Source: Crocinitomicaceae bacterium (GTDB lineage Bacteria; Bacteroidota; Bacteroidia; Flavobacteriales_D; Crocinitomicaceae). Taken from it: DNA of 45,751 nucleotides. How positions within the stretch are numbered: position 1 is the stretch's first letter; each line of letters begins with the position of its first letter. The translations under genes were made by a program, and so were the position numbers. The stretch spans positions 1 through 45,751 of the forward strand of contig JAQXCN010000083.1 of the NCBI GenBank assembly GCA_029251865.1. The letters are read 5' to 3'. Positions 1-8,399 of this stretch are shown piece after piece. The notes under the pieces are model-generated. The model did no database searches. It was not told the origin of the DNA and saw nothing but the letters and a program-made list of their open reading frames with translations.

Positions 1-2
1 CG

Positions 3-1319
3 GCTCCTAACGGTTGTCAAGAGACAGAATCAATAGAGGTCACTCAAGATAATAACATTGATTTATTTGTAACCTTATCAGAACCTGAGATTTGTTCTGG
101 GGAAGAGATCACATTAACAATGAATAGCACAATTGCTACAGATTTTGATTGGACTGTTGTTCAAAATGGAGTAACAGGGGCCTCAGCGGGCGCGTTACCA
201 AATAGTGGTGTAGGTGCAGAAATTACGCAAACCTTGCAACTTACAAGCTCTAATAATGGAGAAGTAGAATATATTATTACACCAACCTCGGGAGGGTGTA
301 TTGGAGAATCACAGAGTGTAACGGTTTACATACTTGCTCCAATTGAACCTCAATTTGATGCGCTCGGCCCGTTTTGTATAAATGAAACTCCGACGTCTCT
401 TCAAATGGTTTCCAATGAAGGTGTTTCCGGAACCTGGAATCCATCTACAATTTCAACAACATTAGCGGGGACGAGTAATTATATTTTTACCCCAAACCCC
501 GATCAATGTGCGCTCACGCAAAACATGGATATACTCATAAATGAATTACCTCTTGTGTCATTTTCAGCAGATAATTTAGTTGGCTGTGCACCTCATGTGG
601 TGAACTTAACGAGTACAAACGGATCAGGAACATGGACGGTAGGTAACGGTGTTGTTCTAGAGGGAACGCAGGCCCAGGTTACTCTTTTTAACCCAGGTTG
701 CTATGATGTTACTTTAGAAATAGAACAAGATGGTTGTGCGAATTCGCTTACGACTGAGAACTATCTTTGTGTGGAAGAGGCTCCTGTTGCAGATTTCACA
801 GCAACACCAGACGTTTTTACAGATCAAGATGTTTTAGTTTCATTTACGAATTTAAGTATCGGAGCCAGTTCTTTTATTTGGGATTTTGGTGACCAAAACA
901 CGAGCGCTTACATTAATCCTTCTAATCTCTATGAATCAACAGAGGAAGGAGCTTTAATAACGTTAATTGCAGTAAGTGATTTTGGATGTACAGACGAGGC
1001 GCAACTAATAATTGAATATGAGGAGCAAGAGGTCTTTTACGTTCCAAATACATTTACGCCTGACGGCGATAACTTCAATCAAATGTTCACTCCTGTTTTT
1101 TATTCAGGTTTTGATCCTTATAATTTTGAGATGCTTATTTACAATAGGTGGGGAGAGCTTGTTTTTGAATCACAGAATGCGGATATAGGCTGGGATGGCA
1201 CATATGGGCTTAGTGGCATGAAAGCCTCAGACGGAGCCTATACGTGGAAAATCACCTATAAAAACCCCAAGACAGATCAAAGAAAAGTTATTGTAGGACA
1301 TGTAACTTTAATCCGATAA
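3..1319 (+). CDS. Large surface protein with PKD and gliding-motility-associated C-terminal domain (5' end outside window)
   Basis: The reading frame is open back to the first bases of the window, so this is the C-terminal part of a longer protein; an internal ATG at 120 is not the real start. Cysteine-containing Ig-like repeats are followed by a PKD-type domain with a typical WDFGD motif (codons near 880-895). The last about 90 residues begin with VPNTFTPDGDN and contain NRWGELVF and GWDGT, the signature of the gliding-motility-associated CHU_C domain (T9SS type B sorting). Known members are exported by T9SS and stay on the cell surface, often as very large adhesins. Role here inferred: surface adhesin or gliding-related protein. 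The stop is 25 bases before the next gene. No catalytic domain is visible in the portion present. Confidence 0.88.
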   Translation, partial: APNGCQETESIEVTQDNNIDLFVTLSEPEICSGEEITLTMNSTIATDFDWTVVQNGVTGASAGALPNSGVGAEITQTLQLTSSNNGEVEYIITPTSGGCIGESQSVTVYILAPIEPQFDALGPFCINETPTSLQMVSNEGVSGTWNPSTISTTLAGTSNYIFTPNPDQCALTQNMDILINELPLVSFSADNLVGCAPHVVNLTSTNGSGTWTVGNGVVLEGTQAQVTLFNPGCYDVTLEIEQDGCANSLTTENYLCVEEAPVADFTATPDVFTDQDVLVSFTNLSIGASSFIWDFGDQNTSAYINPSNLYESTEEGALITLIAVSDFGCTDEAQLIIEYEEQEVFYVPNTFTPDGDNFNQMFTPVFYSGFDPYNFEMLIYNRWGELVFESQNADIGWDGTYGLSGMKASDGAYTWKITYKNPKTDQRKVIVGHVTLIR

Positions 1320-1344
1320 AATCGAATAAGGAAGAAACCCTTCT

Positions 1345-2592
1345 TTGAAAGAGAAAAGTATTTCTTCAAGAATAGATAAAGTATTGTGGCTTTTGGTTAC
1401 AATACTTCCTTTGATAATAATCCCAATTAAGGGCATACCTGATATTTTTAATGTCGCCAAGGCTCCCGTCTTAGCGCTTTCTTCCGGCTATGTTTTATAT
1501 CTATTATTTAAGTTTGGAAAGTTTCAACCAGGTGTAGAAACCAAGGTGCTGATGGGGTACTTAATTCTCGTTTTTATCGCTTCGCTTACAGCTTATAAAC
1601 CTTTGCTAGCTTTAACTGGAGTTTCTTTGACAGCAGGCCGTTTTGAGGGGTTTATAACACTCTTTTTTTATATCGTATTATTCTATGCTGCAAGACAACA
1701 TATGAGAATAAGCGAGAAAAATGTTTTATTCTTTATAATTGTTCAAGCGCTAATTGCAGCTTATGCAATCGCTCAATTTTTTATGATAGATCCATTGGTC
1801 GAATATTTTAATTATACTAAAGGTTCATACGCAACGATAGGCAATCAAAACTTTTTAGCTTCATGGGCTTTAATGCTTTTACTATTCGCCTCAGGGTTTT
1901 ATATGAAACAAAGGAAATTAATTTATCTAATTTTTCCGGCATTATTTTTCGGAGCGCTACTTGCTTCAAATACCAGAGGGTGTTGGTTAGCATTAATGGT
2001 AGTCATTCTAGTCTCTTTATATTTTCTAAAATTCTCAAAACTCAGGATCTCATATTTTGCTGTTTTAGGATCTTTTTTATTGGTGTTCCTAACAATGAAT
2101 TTTTTGAGCAAAAGTAAAATTCAGCATCGCACAAAAACAATAAAGAATGAATTAGATATTAATAATGAATGGGCAGGTTCTGGTCGGGCATTAATATGGA
2201 AGATGTCTTATGACATTGTCCATGAACACCCTTTTCTAGGTGCTGGCCCAGAGAATTTAAAGGAAGCATTAAAACAAACAAAGAACAAAAGAGCCCAACA
2301 ATACGGAAAGCTAACAGGCCATACCGTTGATAAAGCACATAATGATTTCTTGCATATTGCCGCTGTTTCAGGAGTTCCAGCGCTGCTAGTTTATATTTTC
2401 TTTATTCTTGTGATATTTGTGAAACAGGCTAAAAACTTTGCGTTTGGTTCAGCCAAAAGCGTACTTGCTTTGGCCTTATTAGCATACCTCGTGCAGAGTC
2501 TTTTTAATATTAGTGTTATTTCTGTTGCGCCTTTGTTTTGGGTGTTTTTAGGGCTTTTCGCAAGTGATAATGCGCGTTTTACTATTAACTAA
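1345..2592 (+). CDS. O-antigen ligase family membrane protein (Wzy_C-like)
   Basis: A 415-residue polytopic inner-membrane protein of the O-antigen ligase/polymerase family, which transfers or polymerises lipid-linked glycans at the periplasmic face. Hydrophobic segments run through the whole length; the family loop is seen as GAGPENL and then HNDFLHIAAVSGVPALL, the Wzy_C signature with its conserved His. The start is TTG: the frame has a stop at 1327 and no ATG before residue 70, which would lose the first membrane segments. It lies 25 bases after the surface-protein gene and overlaps the convergent isoaspartyl peptidase gene by 8 bases. Ligase, polymerase and protein O-glycosyltransferase cannot be told apart by sequence alone. 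A second family member lies at 9608-11047. Confidence 0.85.
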   Translation: MKEKSISSRIDKVLWLLVTILPLIIIPIKGIPDIFNVAKAPVLALSSGYVLYLLFKFGKFQPGVETKVLMGYLILVFIASLTAYKPLLALTGVSLTAGRFEGFITLFFYIVLFYAARQHMRISEKNVLFFIIVQALIAAYAIAQFFMIDPLVEYFNYTKGSYATIGNQNFLASWALMLLLFASGFYMKQRKLIYLIFPALFFGALLASNTRGCWLALMVVILVSLYFLKFSKLRISYFAVLGSFLLVFLTMNFLSKSKIQHRTKTIKNELDINNEWAGSGRALIWKMSYDIVHEHPFLGAGPENLKEALKQTKNKRAQQYGKLTGHTVDKAHNDFLHIAAVSGVPALLVYIFFILVIFVKQAKNFAFGSAKSVLALALLAYLVQSLFNISVISVAPLFWVFLGLFASDNARFTIN

Positions 2593-3427
2593 AAACAATG
2601 TTTTCAATACCGTTAAAGGCAGCAAATACGATGTTGGGGTGCGATTCTTGAAAGTAAATATCTCCGTTTTTTGTCACGCCTATAGCACCGGCAAAACCAT
2701 CGTGGGATTGCATCTCTTTAAAAGACTTATTAAAGGCGTCCTTTAAGCTCATGCCGTCCGTAACGCGAGTAACAATTTTAGTCGCTAATCCAGCGCTGAC
2801 GATATCTTCTCCGACCCCTGTGCAACTTATAGCACAGTATTCATTTGCATAATTTCCAGCAATAGTTGCGGAGTCAGAAATTCTTCCTGGAATTTCAAAT
2901 CCTTTTCCCCCTGTGGATGTAGCGGCGGCGAGCCTCCCTTGACTGTCTAGAACGACACAGCCTATTGTTCCTGTGCCGGAGCTTTCTTTTTTGGCAAGAA
3001 ATTCTTGTTTTCTTTCAGGCGTTTCAGTTGAATAAAAAGGGAGCCCTGCATTTTCAGCGTATTGTGATGCGCCAGCACCACCAAGAACACGATCTTCTTC
3101 TTTCATGAGCATTTGTGCTATGATAATGGGATTCTTTACGTTTTCCACATTAATGACACCACTAAATTTTTGGTCCAAACCATTCATTAAAGCTGCACTC
3201 ATTCTAATTTTTCCGTCACTTTGGATTTGAGAACCTGTTCCAGCATTAAATAAAGGGTCGTCCTCAAGAAGAGTGGCCGTATAAATCACAGTTTCAATTG
3301 CGCTGTGATTTTTTAAGTAGCTTTTACCTAAGTCAAGTATATTAAGTAGGGCTTTTTGCTTTTTCTCTTTTGTTTCTTTGGATTGAGAAGATTCACTAAA
3401 AAAACCGCCATGAATCAAAATTCTCAT
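2585..3427 (-). CDS. iaaA: Isoaspartyl peptidase / type 2 L-asparaginase
   Basis: A 280-residue Ntn-hydrolase of the plant-type asparaginase family, made as a precursor that cleaves itself before a catalytic Thr. The cleavage site is GTGTIG at residues 151-156, with Thr154 as the predicted nucleophile; the downstream TSTGG, GRISDSA and SCTGVGE segments match substrate-binding family motifs. Family members cleave beta-aspartyl dipeptides, including the beta-Asp-Arg released from cyanophycin. Its ATG overlaps the stop of the cyanophycinase gene by 4 bases (ATGA), so the two are very probably translationally coupled and act in sequence. The product has no signal peptide and should be cytoplasmic. 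The length is slightly short for the family (about 300) but all core motifs are present. Confidence 0.9.
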   Translation of the reverse strand: MRILIHGGFFSESSQSKETKEKKQKALLNILDLGKSYLKNHSAIETVIYTATLLEDDPLFNAGTGSQIQSDGKIRMSAALMNGLDQKFSGVINVENVKNPIIIAQMLMKEEDRVLGGAGASQYAENAGLPFYSTETPERKQEFLAKKESSGTGTIGCVVLDSQGRLAAATSTGGKGFEIPGRISDSATIAGNYANEYCAISCTGVGEDIVSAGLATKIVTRVTDGMSLKDAFNKSFKEMQSHDGFAGAIGVTKNGDIYFQESHPNIVFAAFNGIENIVFS

Positions 3428-4302
3428 GTGAGTTCATTTTCTTTTTTACGAATCTTGAATGAATTTGAACTCAAGACATAAGTATCTCCCATACTCATAA
3501 CATGTACGATCAAATTTTCAATAGAAATTGGCTCTCCAAGAGAAATGTCAGTAATATTGGTGTCTTTGATACTTCTGCCATCAACAAGAATTACAAGCCC
3601 AGAACCTAAGGCTTCCATTTGGTCGCCTTCAGAAATCAAAAGCCCTGTATCTTCACCAAGTCCTAAGCCTATAATTTTCGGATTGGAGACAACAGCCTGA
3701 AATAAACGCCCAATCCTTCCGCGCTTAACAAAGTGTGTGTCTATAGCAACATCATTCATCAAGCCAAGACCACCTGTGATTTTTATTTCACCTTTAAGGA
3801 GCGCCTCTTTACTTGACCCTTGGTAGATCATATTTCTTGATGCACAAGCAGCTCCAGCAGACGTTCCAACATAAAGAAATGCGTCATTGTGGTACTTATG
3901 AAGAATTAAATCATGAACTTGAGTACCTCCAATTATTGAGGTTAAACGCAATTGGTCTCCGCCTGTAAAAAAGATAACGTCAGCCGCTTGAATCCGTTTC
4001 AGTATCTCAGCGTTTTGGCAATGTTCTCTACTTTCTATACTTAGGACATCAACATTGTCTGCGCCTAAATAATGAAAGGCTTTTGAGTATTCTGGTCCAA
4101 CCACATCTGGTATTCTAGATGCGGTAGGGATTATTTCAATCCTTGAAGCGATGCCCTTATCCGACTCATCAATGATGCGTTTTAAAATACCTCTTTCAAA
4201 AAAGTTTAAGTTGTTATCAATCTGTTCGGTGAAATCTTTTTCTGTGAAACTTCCCGTGTCTATCCCCCCCCCAATAATTATCAACTTTCCAACAGGTTTC
4301 AT
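3424..4302 (-). CDS. cphB: Cyanophycinase
   Basis: A 292-residue serine hydrolase of peptidase family S51, which cuts multi-L-arginyl-poly-L-aspartate (cyanophycin) to beta-Asp-Arg dipeptides. The nucleophile is Ser148 in GTSAGA; FTGGDQLRL (about residues 112-120), DTHFVKRGRIGRL with His190, and GLGEDTG with Glu217 complete the family pattern. There is no signal peptide, which fits an intracellular enzyme acting on stored polymer; some family members are exported. It is the first gene of a two-gene unit with the isoaspartyl peptidase. Residues 11-13 (Gly-Gly-Gly) are encoded by nine consecutive G bases, an unusual tract in this AT-rich sequence. No cyanophycin synthetase gene lies in the window. 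Confidence 0.9.
   Translation of the reverse strand: MKPVGKLIIIGGGIDTGSFTEKDFTEQIDNNLNFFERGILKRIIDESDKGIASRIEIIPTASRIPDVVGPEYSKAFHYLGADNVDVLSIESREHCQNAEILKRIQAADVIFFTGGDQLRLTSIIGGTQVHDLILHKYHNDAFLYVGTSAGAACASRNMIYQGSSKEALLKGEIKITGGLGLMNDVAIDTHFVKRGRIGRLFQAVVSNPKIIGLGLGEDTGLLISEGDQMEALGSGLVILVDGRSIKDTNITDISLGEPISIENLIVHVMSMGDTYVLSSNSFKIRKKENELT
4264..4272 (-). repeat. G9 homopolymer inside the 5' end of cphB
   Basis: Nine consecutive C bases on the plus strand, so nine G in the coding sense, fill codons 11-13 of the cyanophycinase gene. A change of one base would put the frame out within 15 codons of the start. The Gly-rich turn is conserved in the family, so part of the tract may be selected at the protein level, but using GGG three times in succession is not required by the protein. 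Confidence 0.9.
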
Positions 4303-4411
4303 AGGAGTAAAAGTAATTTATTTGATGGTTAAAACGCCATTAAAAATCAAATTGTTAATTGCTTTGTTGATTTCTATTGATGGTTCGGTATTTTACCGTT
4401 TTCAATATATG

Positions 4412-4419
4412 TAAATTTG
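4412..4419 (+). promoter_or_regulatory. Candidate -7 promoter box (TAAATTTG) for the dut operon
   Basis: The octamer matches the Bacteroidota -7 consensus TAnnTTTG exactly and ends 6 bases before the dut ATG at 4426. Transcription from it would start at or next to the ATG, giving a leaderless or nearly leaderless message. I see no convincing TTG element at the expected -33 spacing, so this is only moderately supported. Confidence 0.45.
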
Positions 4420-4425
4420 AATTAA

Positions 4426-4866
4426 ATGGCTATAAAAGTTAAAATAATAAACCAATCTACAAATGCTCTACCCGAGTATAAAACAGTTGGGTCTTCAGGA
4501 ATGGATGTTCGCGCATTTACTAGTGAAACAGTCTTCATAAAACCCTTAGAGCGGAGCCTTATTAAAACAGGGCTTTTTCTAGAGATGAATACAGGGATAG
4601 AATGTCAGGTAAGACCCAGAAGTGGTTTAGCGTTAAAGCAAGGATTAACTGTTTTAAATACTCCAGGAACCATTGATGCAGATTATAGAGGAGAGGTGGG
4701 CGTTGTGTTGGTGAACTTATCAAATGAAACGGTCTGTATAGAAAATGGAGACCGTATTGCGCAGCTCGTTTTCGCAAAAATAGAATGCATTGATTGGGTT
4801 GAGGTTAACAATACAGATAACACTGAACGTGGAGCCGGAGGGTTCGGAAGTACAGGAATAAAATAA
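4426..4866 (+). CDS. dut: dUTP diphosphatase (dUTPase)
   Basis: A 146-residue trimeric dUTPase that hydrolyses dUTP to dUMP and diphosphate, keeping uracil out of DNA and supplying dTMP synthesis. All five family motifs appear in order: GSSGMDVRA, RPRSGLAL, TIDADYRGEVG with the catalytic Asp, DRIAQLVF, and the glycine-rich RGAGGFGSTG at the C-terminus that closes over the substrate. Length is normal. It heads a five-gene plus-strand operon; the next gene starts 6 bases after its stop. The pairing of dut with a sugar nucleotidyltransferase and envelope genes recurs in Flavobacteriales and is positional rather than an obvious pathway link. Confidence 0.96.
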   Translation: MAIKVKIINQSTNALPEYKTVGSSGMDVRAFTSETVFIKPLERSLIKTGLFLEMNTGIECQVRPRSGLALKQGLTVLNTPGTIDADYRGEVGVVLVNLSNETVCIENGDRIAQLVFAKIECIDWVEVNNTDNTERGAGGFGSTGIK

Positions 4867-4872
4867 AAACGT

Positions 4873-5889
4873 ATGAATATTATAGTTCCAATGGCTGGTC
4901 GTGGAAGTAGACTTAGGCCGCACACCTTAACTGTACCTAAACCTTTAATTAGGGTAGGCGGTAAACCGATCGTGCACCGACTGGTTGAGGATATTGCAAA
5001 AATGTGTAGTGAAAAGATTGATAAAATTGCTTTTGTAATTGGGGATTTCGGAGAGTCTGTTGAGCAAGAGCTTCTGCAGGTCGCTGAAACTTTAGGCGCA
5101 AAAGGTTCTATACATCACCAAACTGAACCTTTAGGAACAGCACATGCCGTATTGTGTGCTAAAAGTTGTTTAGAGGGTCCCGTTATTGTCGCTTTTGCGG
5201 ACACATTATTTAAGGCGGATTTTCAGATATCTGAACAGACAGAAGGAATGATATGGGTAAAGAAAATAGAAGACCCAAGTGCTTTTGGCGTGGTTCAGCT
5301 CGATGAAAAAAATGTAATTATCGATTTTGTTGAAAAGCCAAAAGAGTTTATTTCAGATTTAGCGATGATTGGTATTTACTTTTTTAAAAATGGATCCACA
5401 TTAAAAACGGAACTGAATTATTTGTTAGACAACGACCTACAGAAGGGGGGTGAGTATCAATTACCTGACGCATTAAGAAGACTAACAGAGAAGGGAACCG
5501 TTTTTATGCCGGGACAAGTTGACGCTTGGTTGGATTGTGGTAACAAGAAGGTGACGGTTGAAACAAATAAACACGTTTTGAATTTTGATCAAGAACGAGG
5601 TGTAAATCTTAGGCATTCGACAGCTGAGGTTAAGAATTCCATTGTGATTGAGCCTTGCTTTTTAGGAGAAGGATCAAGGGTTGAAAATTCTGTAATCGGC
5701 CCTCACGTATCTCTAGGAGAAGGCTCAAAAGTTGAGAATTCAATATTAAAAAACTGTTTAATACAGCAAAACACCTTTCTAGAAAATCAAGTTTTAAAAG
5801 ACTCAATGATAGGCTCTTTTGCAAGTGTTAGCAACAAAGCGAAGGATTTAAGTGTAGGAGACTTCACCTCAATAGACGATGCGCTATAA
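4873..5889 (+). CDS. Sugar nucleotidyltransferase (hexose-1-phosphate nucleotidylyltransferase family)
   Basis: A 338-residue enzyme with an N-terminal nucleotidyltransferase fold and a C-terminal left-handed beta-helix. The nucleotide-binding loop AGRGSRLRPHTLTVPKPL occupies residues 8-25, and AFADTLF near residue 110 carries the metal-binding Asp. From about residue 245 the repeated Ile/Val-rich hexapeptides (SRVENSVIG, SKVENSIL) form the helix. Family members make activated sugars such as NDP-glucose or GDP-mannose for envelope glycans; the substrate cannot be told from sequence. The next gene starts inside its last codons (11-base overlap), indicating coupled translation. It may provide a precursor for the polysaccharide machinery encoded at 9608-13547. 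Confidence 0.85.
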   Translation: MNIIVPMAGRGSRLRPHTLTVPKPLIRVGGKPIVHRLVEDIAKMCSEKIDKIAFVIGDFGESVEQELLQVAETLGAKGSIHHQTEPLGTAHAVLCAKSCLEGPVIVAFADTLFKADFQISEQTEGMIWVKKIEDPSAFGVVQLDEKNVIIDFVEKPKEFISDLAMIGIYFFKNGSTLKTELNYLLDNDLQKGGEYQLPDALRRLTEKGTVFMPGQVDAWLDCGNKKVTVETNKHVLNFDQERGVNLRHSTAEVKNSIVIEPCFLGEGSRVENSVIGPHVSLGEGSKVENSILKNCLIQQNTFLENQVLKDSMIGSFASVSNKAKDLSVGDFTSIDDAL

Positions 5890-7615
5890 TCTAGCTTTAT
5901 TTATACTGTTATTTGTTTGCGGCTGTAAGAGTCCGAGGGTCATTGTTGATGCGCAACAAACACAAAAATCAAAGGCATTCATTACAGCGTACCATGAAGG
6001 GTTAAGGCTTAAGTTTAAGGGTAATTATTTAAAAGCGATTGAACGCTTTGAGTTTTGCATTAAAGAGGAACCTTTAGACGATGCTTCTCATTTTGCGATG
6101 GCGCAAACCTATCTATTGTTAGGAGATTTGGTACAGGCAGAAAAACATACGATTTCGGCTGTAGATTTAGATAAGGACAATGTGTTTTATCAGATTGAAC
6201 TTGCCTATATGTTTCGAAGTAAAGGGGCTTTTAATTCAGCTGGAAAACTTTTCGAATCTGTTATTGATCGCAGGCAAAGAGGGGTTGAGTATTATTTATT
6301 GGCAATCGATTCATATCGTAAGTCTGAAAATTATACGGCCGCTTTAAAAGTGCTAGAGAAACTCGAAAACTTCAAAGGAAATGTTTTAGAGTGCGCATTG
6401 AGAAGGCATTCGATTTATGTCGAAATGGGAAAGCTAAAGGAAGCAGAAAAAGAACTACTTAGACTGCGAGAGGAATTCCCAAAAACACCAATGCTTTTAG
6501 CCACGCTTGTAGATTTTTATTTTCAACAGGATGCGCAGCCAAAAGCAATAGAGCATTTGAAGCTGTTAATAGACGTTGATCCACAGAATGGAATAGGAAA
6601 TTTAATGCTTGGAGAGTATGCTTATCAGCAGGGAGAAGAAAAAATAGCCGCTCAATATTTTTTTCAGGCGATAAAAACAGAGAATATTTCAGCTGAGGAA
6701 AGTGTCAATGCATTTGAGTTTTTAATTTATGTAAATGACCTACCTAAACTCAAACAAAGTATCTCTGTAATGGAACGCATGTACATTGAAAATGACACAG
6801 TAATAAGTGCGCTTGGAGATTACTATTTTCAGCGTTCTGTAAGCTCAGATGTTTCGGCTGAGAACAAAGATTCATTTCTCGTTAAGGCGATTGATAAGTA
6901 CACTAGGGCATTAGAATTGAATCCTAGTCGCTTTGACTTGTGGCAAAAAACACTCTATTATTATTACGACTCAAAGCAATGGCAAACGCTAAAAAAAACA
7001 GCGGAACAAACAGTTCGAACATTCCCACTTAGACCCGAGCCATTTTACTTAGGTGCCGTTGCTTATAATCAACAAGAAGACTATATTTCTGCAGAAAGTT
7101 TTGCGCGGCAAGGCCTTCTTTCCGTCATTGATGATCGTATTTTGGAGTCTGATCTATTAGGCCAGCTTGGCGAAGCATTTTTTGGCAGAGGAAATCTAGA
7201 ACAAGGCATGGTATATTATTTGCAAGCCATAGCGTTAGAGGAAAAAGCTACTGTAGGTTATCTCAGCTTTAACTTGAGCTTGAGATTGTTTGAGAATAAA
7301 CATGCGCTTTCTCAAGCCATTGAGATTTTGGACAAGGTGCTTGAAGGCCAAAACCCGCGTGAATTGACTTATGAACTATTAAAAGCAGACCTATTCTTTT
7401 TACAAAAAAAATATTATGAAACGCTTAATTTACTGGACGTTATGAAGAGTAATGACACCTTGTTCATTGCGGGCATTTTGGAACGAAAGGGCAATGTTTT
7501 CTCAATGCTTAAAGACAAGGATAAAGCAATTTCTTTTTGGAAAAGCGCCCTTGAAATTGGCGGGAGTTCACCGTTATTACTAGAAAAAATAAAAAAGGGA
7601 GAGTATGTTGAATAA
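5879..7615 (+). CDS. TPR-repeat lipoprotein
   Basis: A 578-residue protein made almost wholly of tetratricopeptide repeats (helical hairpins with the family Ala/Gly/Leu spacing, about residues 35-570). The N-terminus is a lipoprotein signal, with the acylated Cys most likely Cys16 in FVCGC, so it should be anchored in a membrane facing the periplasm. TPR arrays hold protein partners; no enzyme domain is seen. It overlaps the nucleotidyltransferase gene by 11 bases and the DUF4292 gene by 11 bases, so the three are probably made together. The specific partner is unknown, but the neighbouring DUF4292 lipoprotein and the EnvC-like protein are the best candidates by position. Confidence 0.85.
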   Translation: MRYNLALFILLFVCGCKSPRVIVDAQQTQKSKAFITAYHEGLRLKFKGNYLKAIERFEFCIKEEPLDDASHFAMAQTYLLLGDLVQAEKHTISAVDLDKDNVFYQIELAYMFRSKGAFNSAGKLFESVIDRRQRGVEYYLLAIDSYRKSENYTAALKVLEKLENFKGNVLECALRRHSIYVEMGKLKEAEKELLRLREEFPKTPMLLATLVDFYFQQDAQPKAIEHLKLLIDVDPQNGIGNLMLGEYAYQQGEEKIAAQYFFQAIKTENISAEESVNAFEFLIYVNDLPKLKQSISVMERMYIENDTVISALGDYYFQRSVSSDVSAENKDSFLVKAIDKYTRALELNPSRFDLWQKTLYYYYDSKQWQTLKKTAEQTVRTFPLRPEPFYLGAVAYNQQEDYISAESFARQGLLSVIDDRILESDLLGQLGEAFFGRGNLEQGMVYYLQAIALEEKATVGYLSFNLSLRLFENKHALSQAIEILDKVLEGQNPRELTYELLKADLFFLQKKYYETLNLLDVMKSNDTLFIAGILERKGNVFSMLKDKDKAISFWKSALEIGGSSPLLLEKIKKGEYVE

Positions 7616-8399
7616 AAGTATTTTAGCTCTTGTCGTTCTTGTTTTAACGGTCAGTTGTGCTAAGCAATGGAGTGATACGGATTCGATGACGGCAAAGCTT
7701 CCAAAGCTTAAACAAAAAGAGTTTCTGGCAAAACTTGATAGCATAGCTGAAATCGCACCCAAATACATGTATACAAAGCTAAAGGTTAGCTTCAAAGACG
7801 AAGAAAGAAAAATCTCCTTTAAGACGACACTAAAAGCTGTGAATGATTCCGCTATTACCGCTATTGTTTCATTTGCGCGCATTCCCGTTTTTAGTGCGCT
7901 AGTAGATAGGTCCAACCTAACTGTGGTAAATAAGAAAGATAAATGTTACACGATCCAAAAGCTTGAGGATTTAACATCTGAGCTAGGAGTAAGTTTTCAG
8001 CGTTCGGCAGTTGAAGAACTAATTTATGGACACGCACTTGGCTTTTCTGCCGACAAGAAGTATTATATGAAGAATGATCCTTTTAGTTACACCTTATCCT
8101 CTCATCGCAAATCGTATGCAAGAAAAAAAAATGAAATAGTATATACTTACCAGCTTCACGAAAACAAGAAGCATCTTTCTTCTATAAAGATTAGTGTACC
8201 GATGGACTCGACTGATATTGAGATCAATTACTTATCTTGGCAAGAGTCACAAAACTATACATTACCTAAAAAAGTTGACATTAGTGTTAAAAACCCTAAG
8301 CTTTCAGTTCAAATATCACTAGAGTATACAAGGCTTGATGTTGTGACACCTGAAGCACTTTTTTTAACAATACCAGAGAAATATGAAAAGTGTAATTAA
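7605..8399 (+). CDS. DUF4292 family lipoprotein
   Basis: A 264-residue lipoprotein with signal LVLTVSC and acylated Cys18. The remainder is alternating hydrophobic/polar beta-strand-like sequence, matching the Bacteroidota family DUF4292 as I recall it. The overall design (lipoprotein, single beta-rich domain of about 240 residues) resembles LolB/LolA-type lipoprotein carriers; that is an inference, not an identification. An AAGGGAGAG purine stretch just before the ATG could act as a ribosome binding site. It overlaps the TPR gene by 11 bases and the envC-like gene by 17 bases, placing it firmly inside the envelope operon. Confidence 0.8.
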   Translation: MLNKSILALVVLVLTVSCAKQWSDTDSMTAKLPKLKQKEFLAKLDSIAEIAPKYMYTKLKVSFKDEERKISFKTTLKAVNDSAITAIVSFARIPVFSALVDRSNLTVVNKKDKCYTIQKLEDLTSELGVSFQRSAVEELIYGHALGFSADKKYYMKNDPFSYTLSSHRKSYARKKNEIVYTYQLHENKKHLSSIKISVPMDSTDIEINYLSWQESQNYTLPKKVDISVKNPKLSVQISLEYTRLDVVTPEALFLTIPEKYEKCN

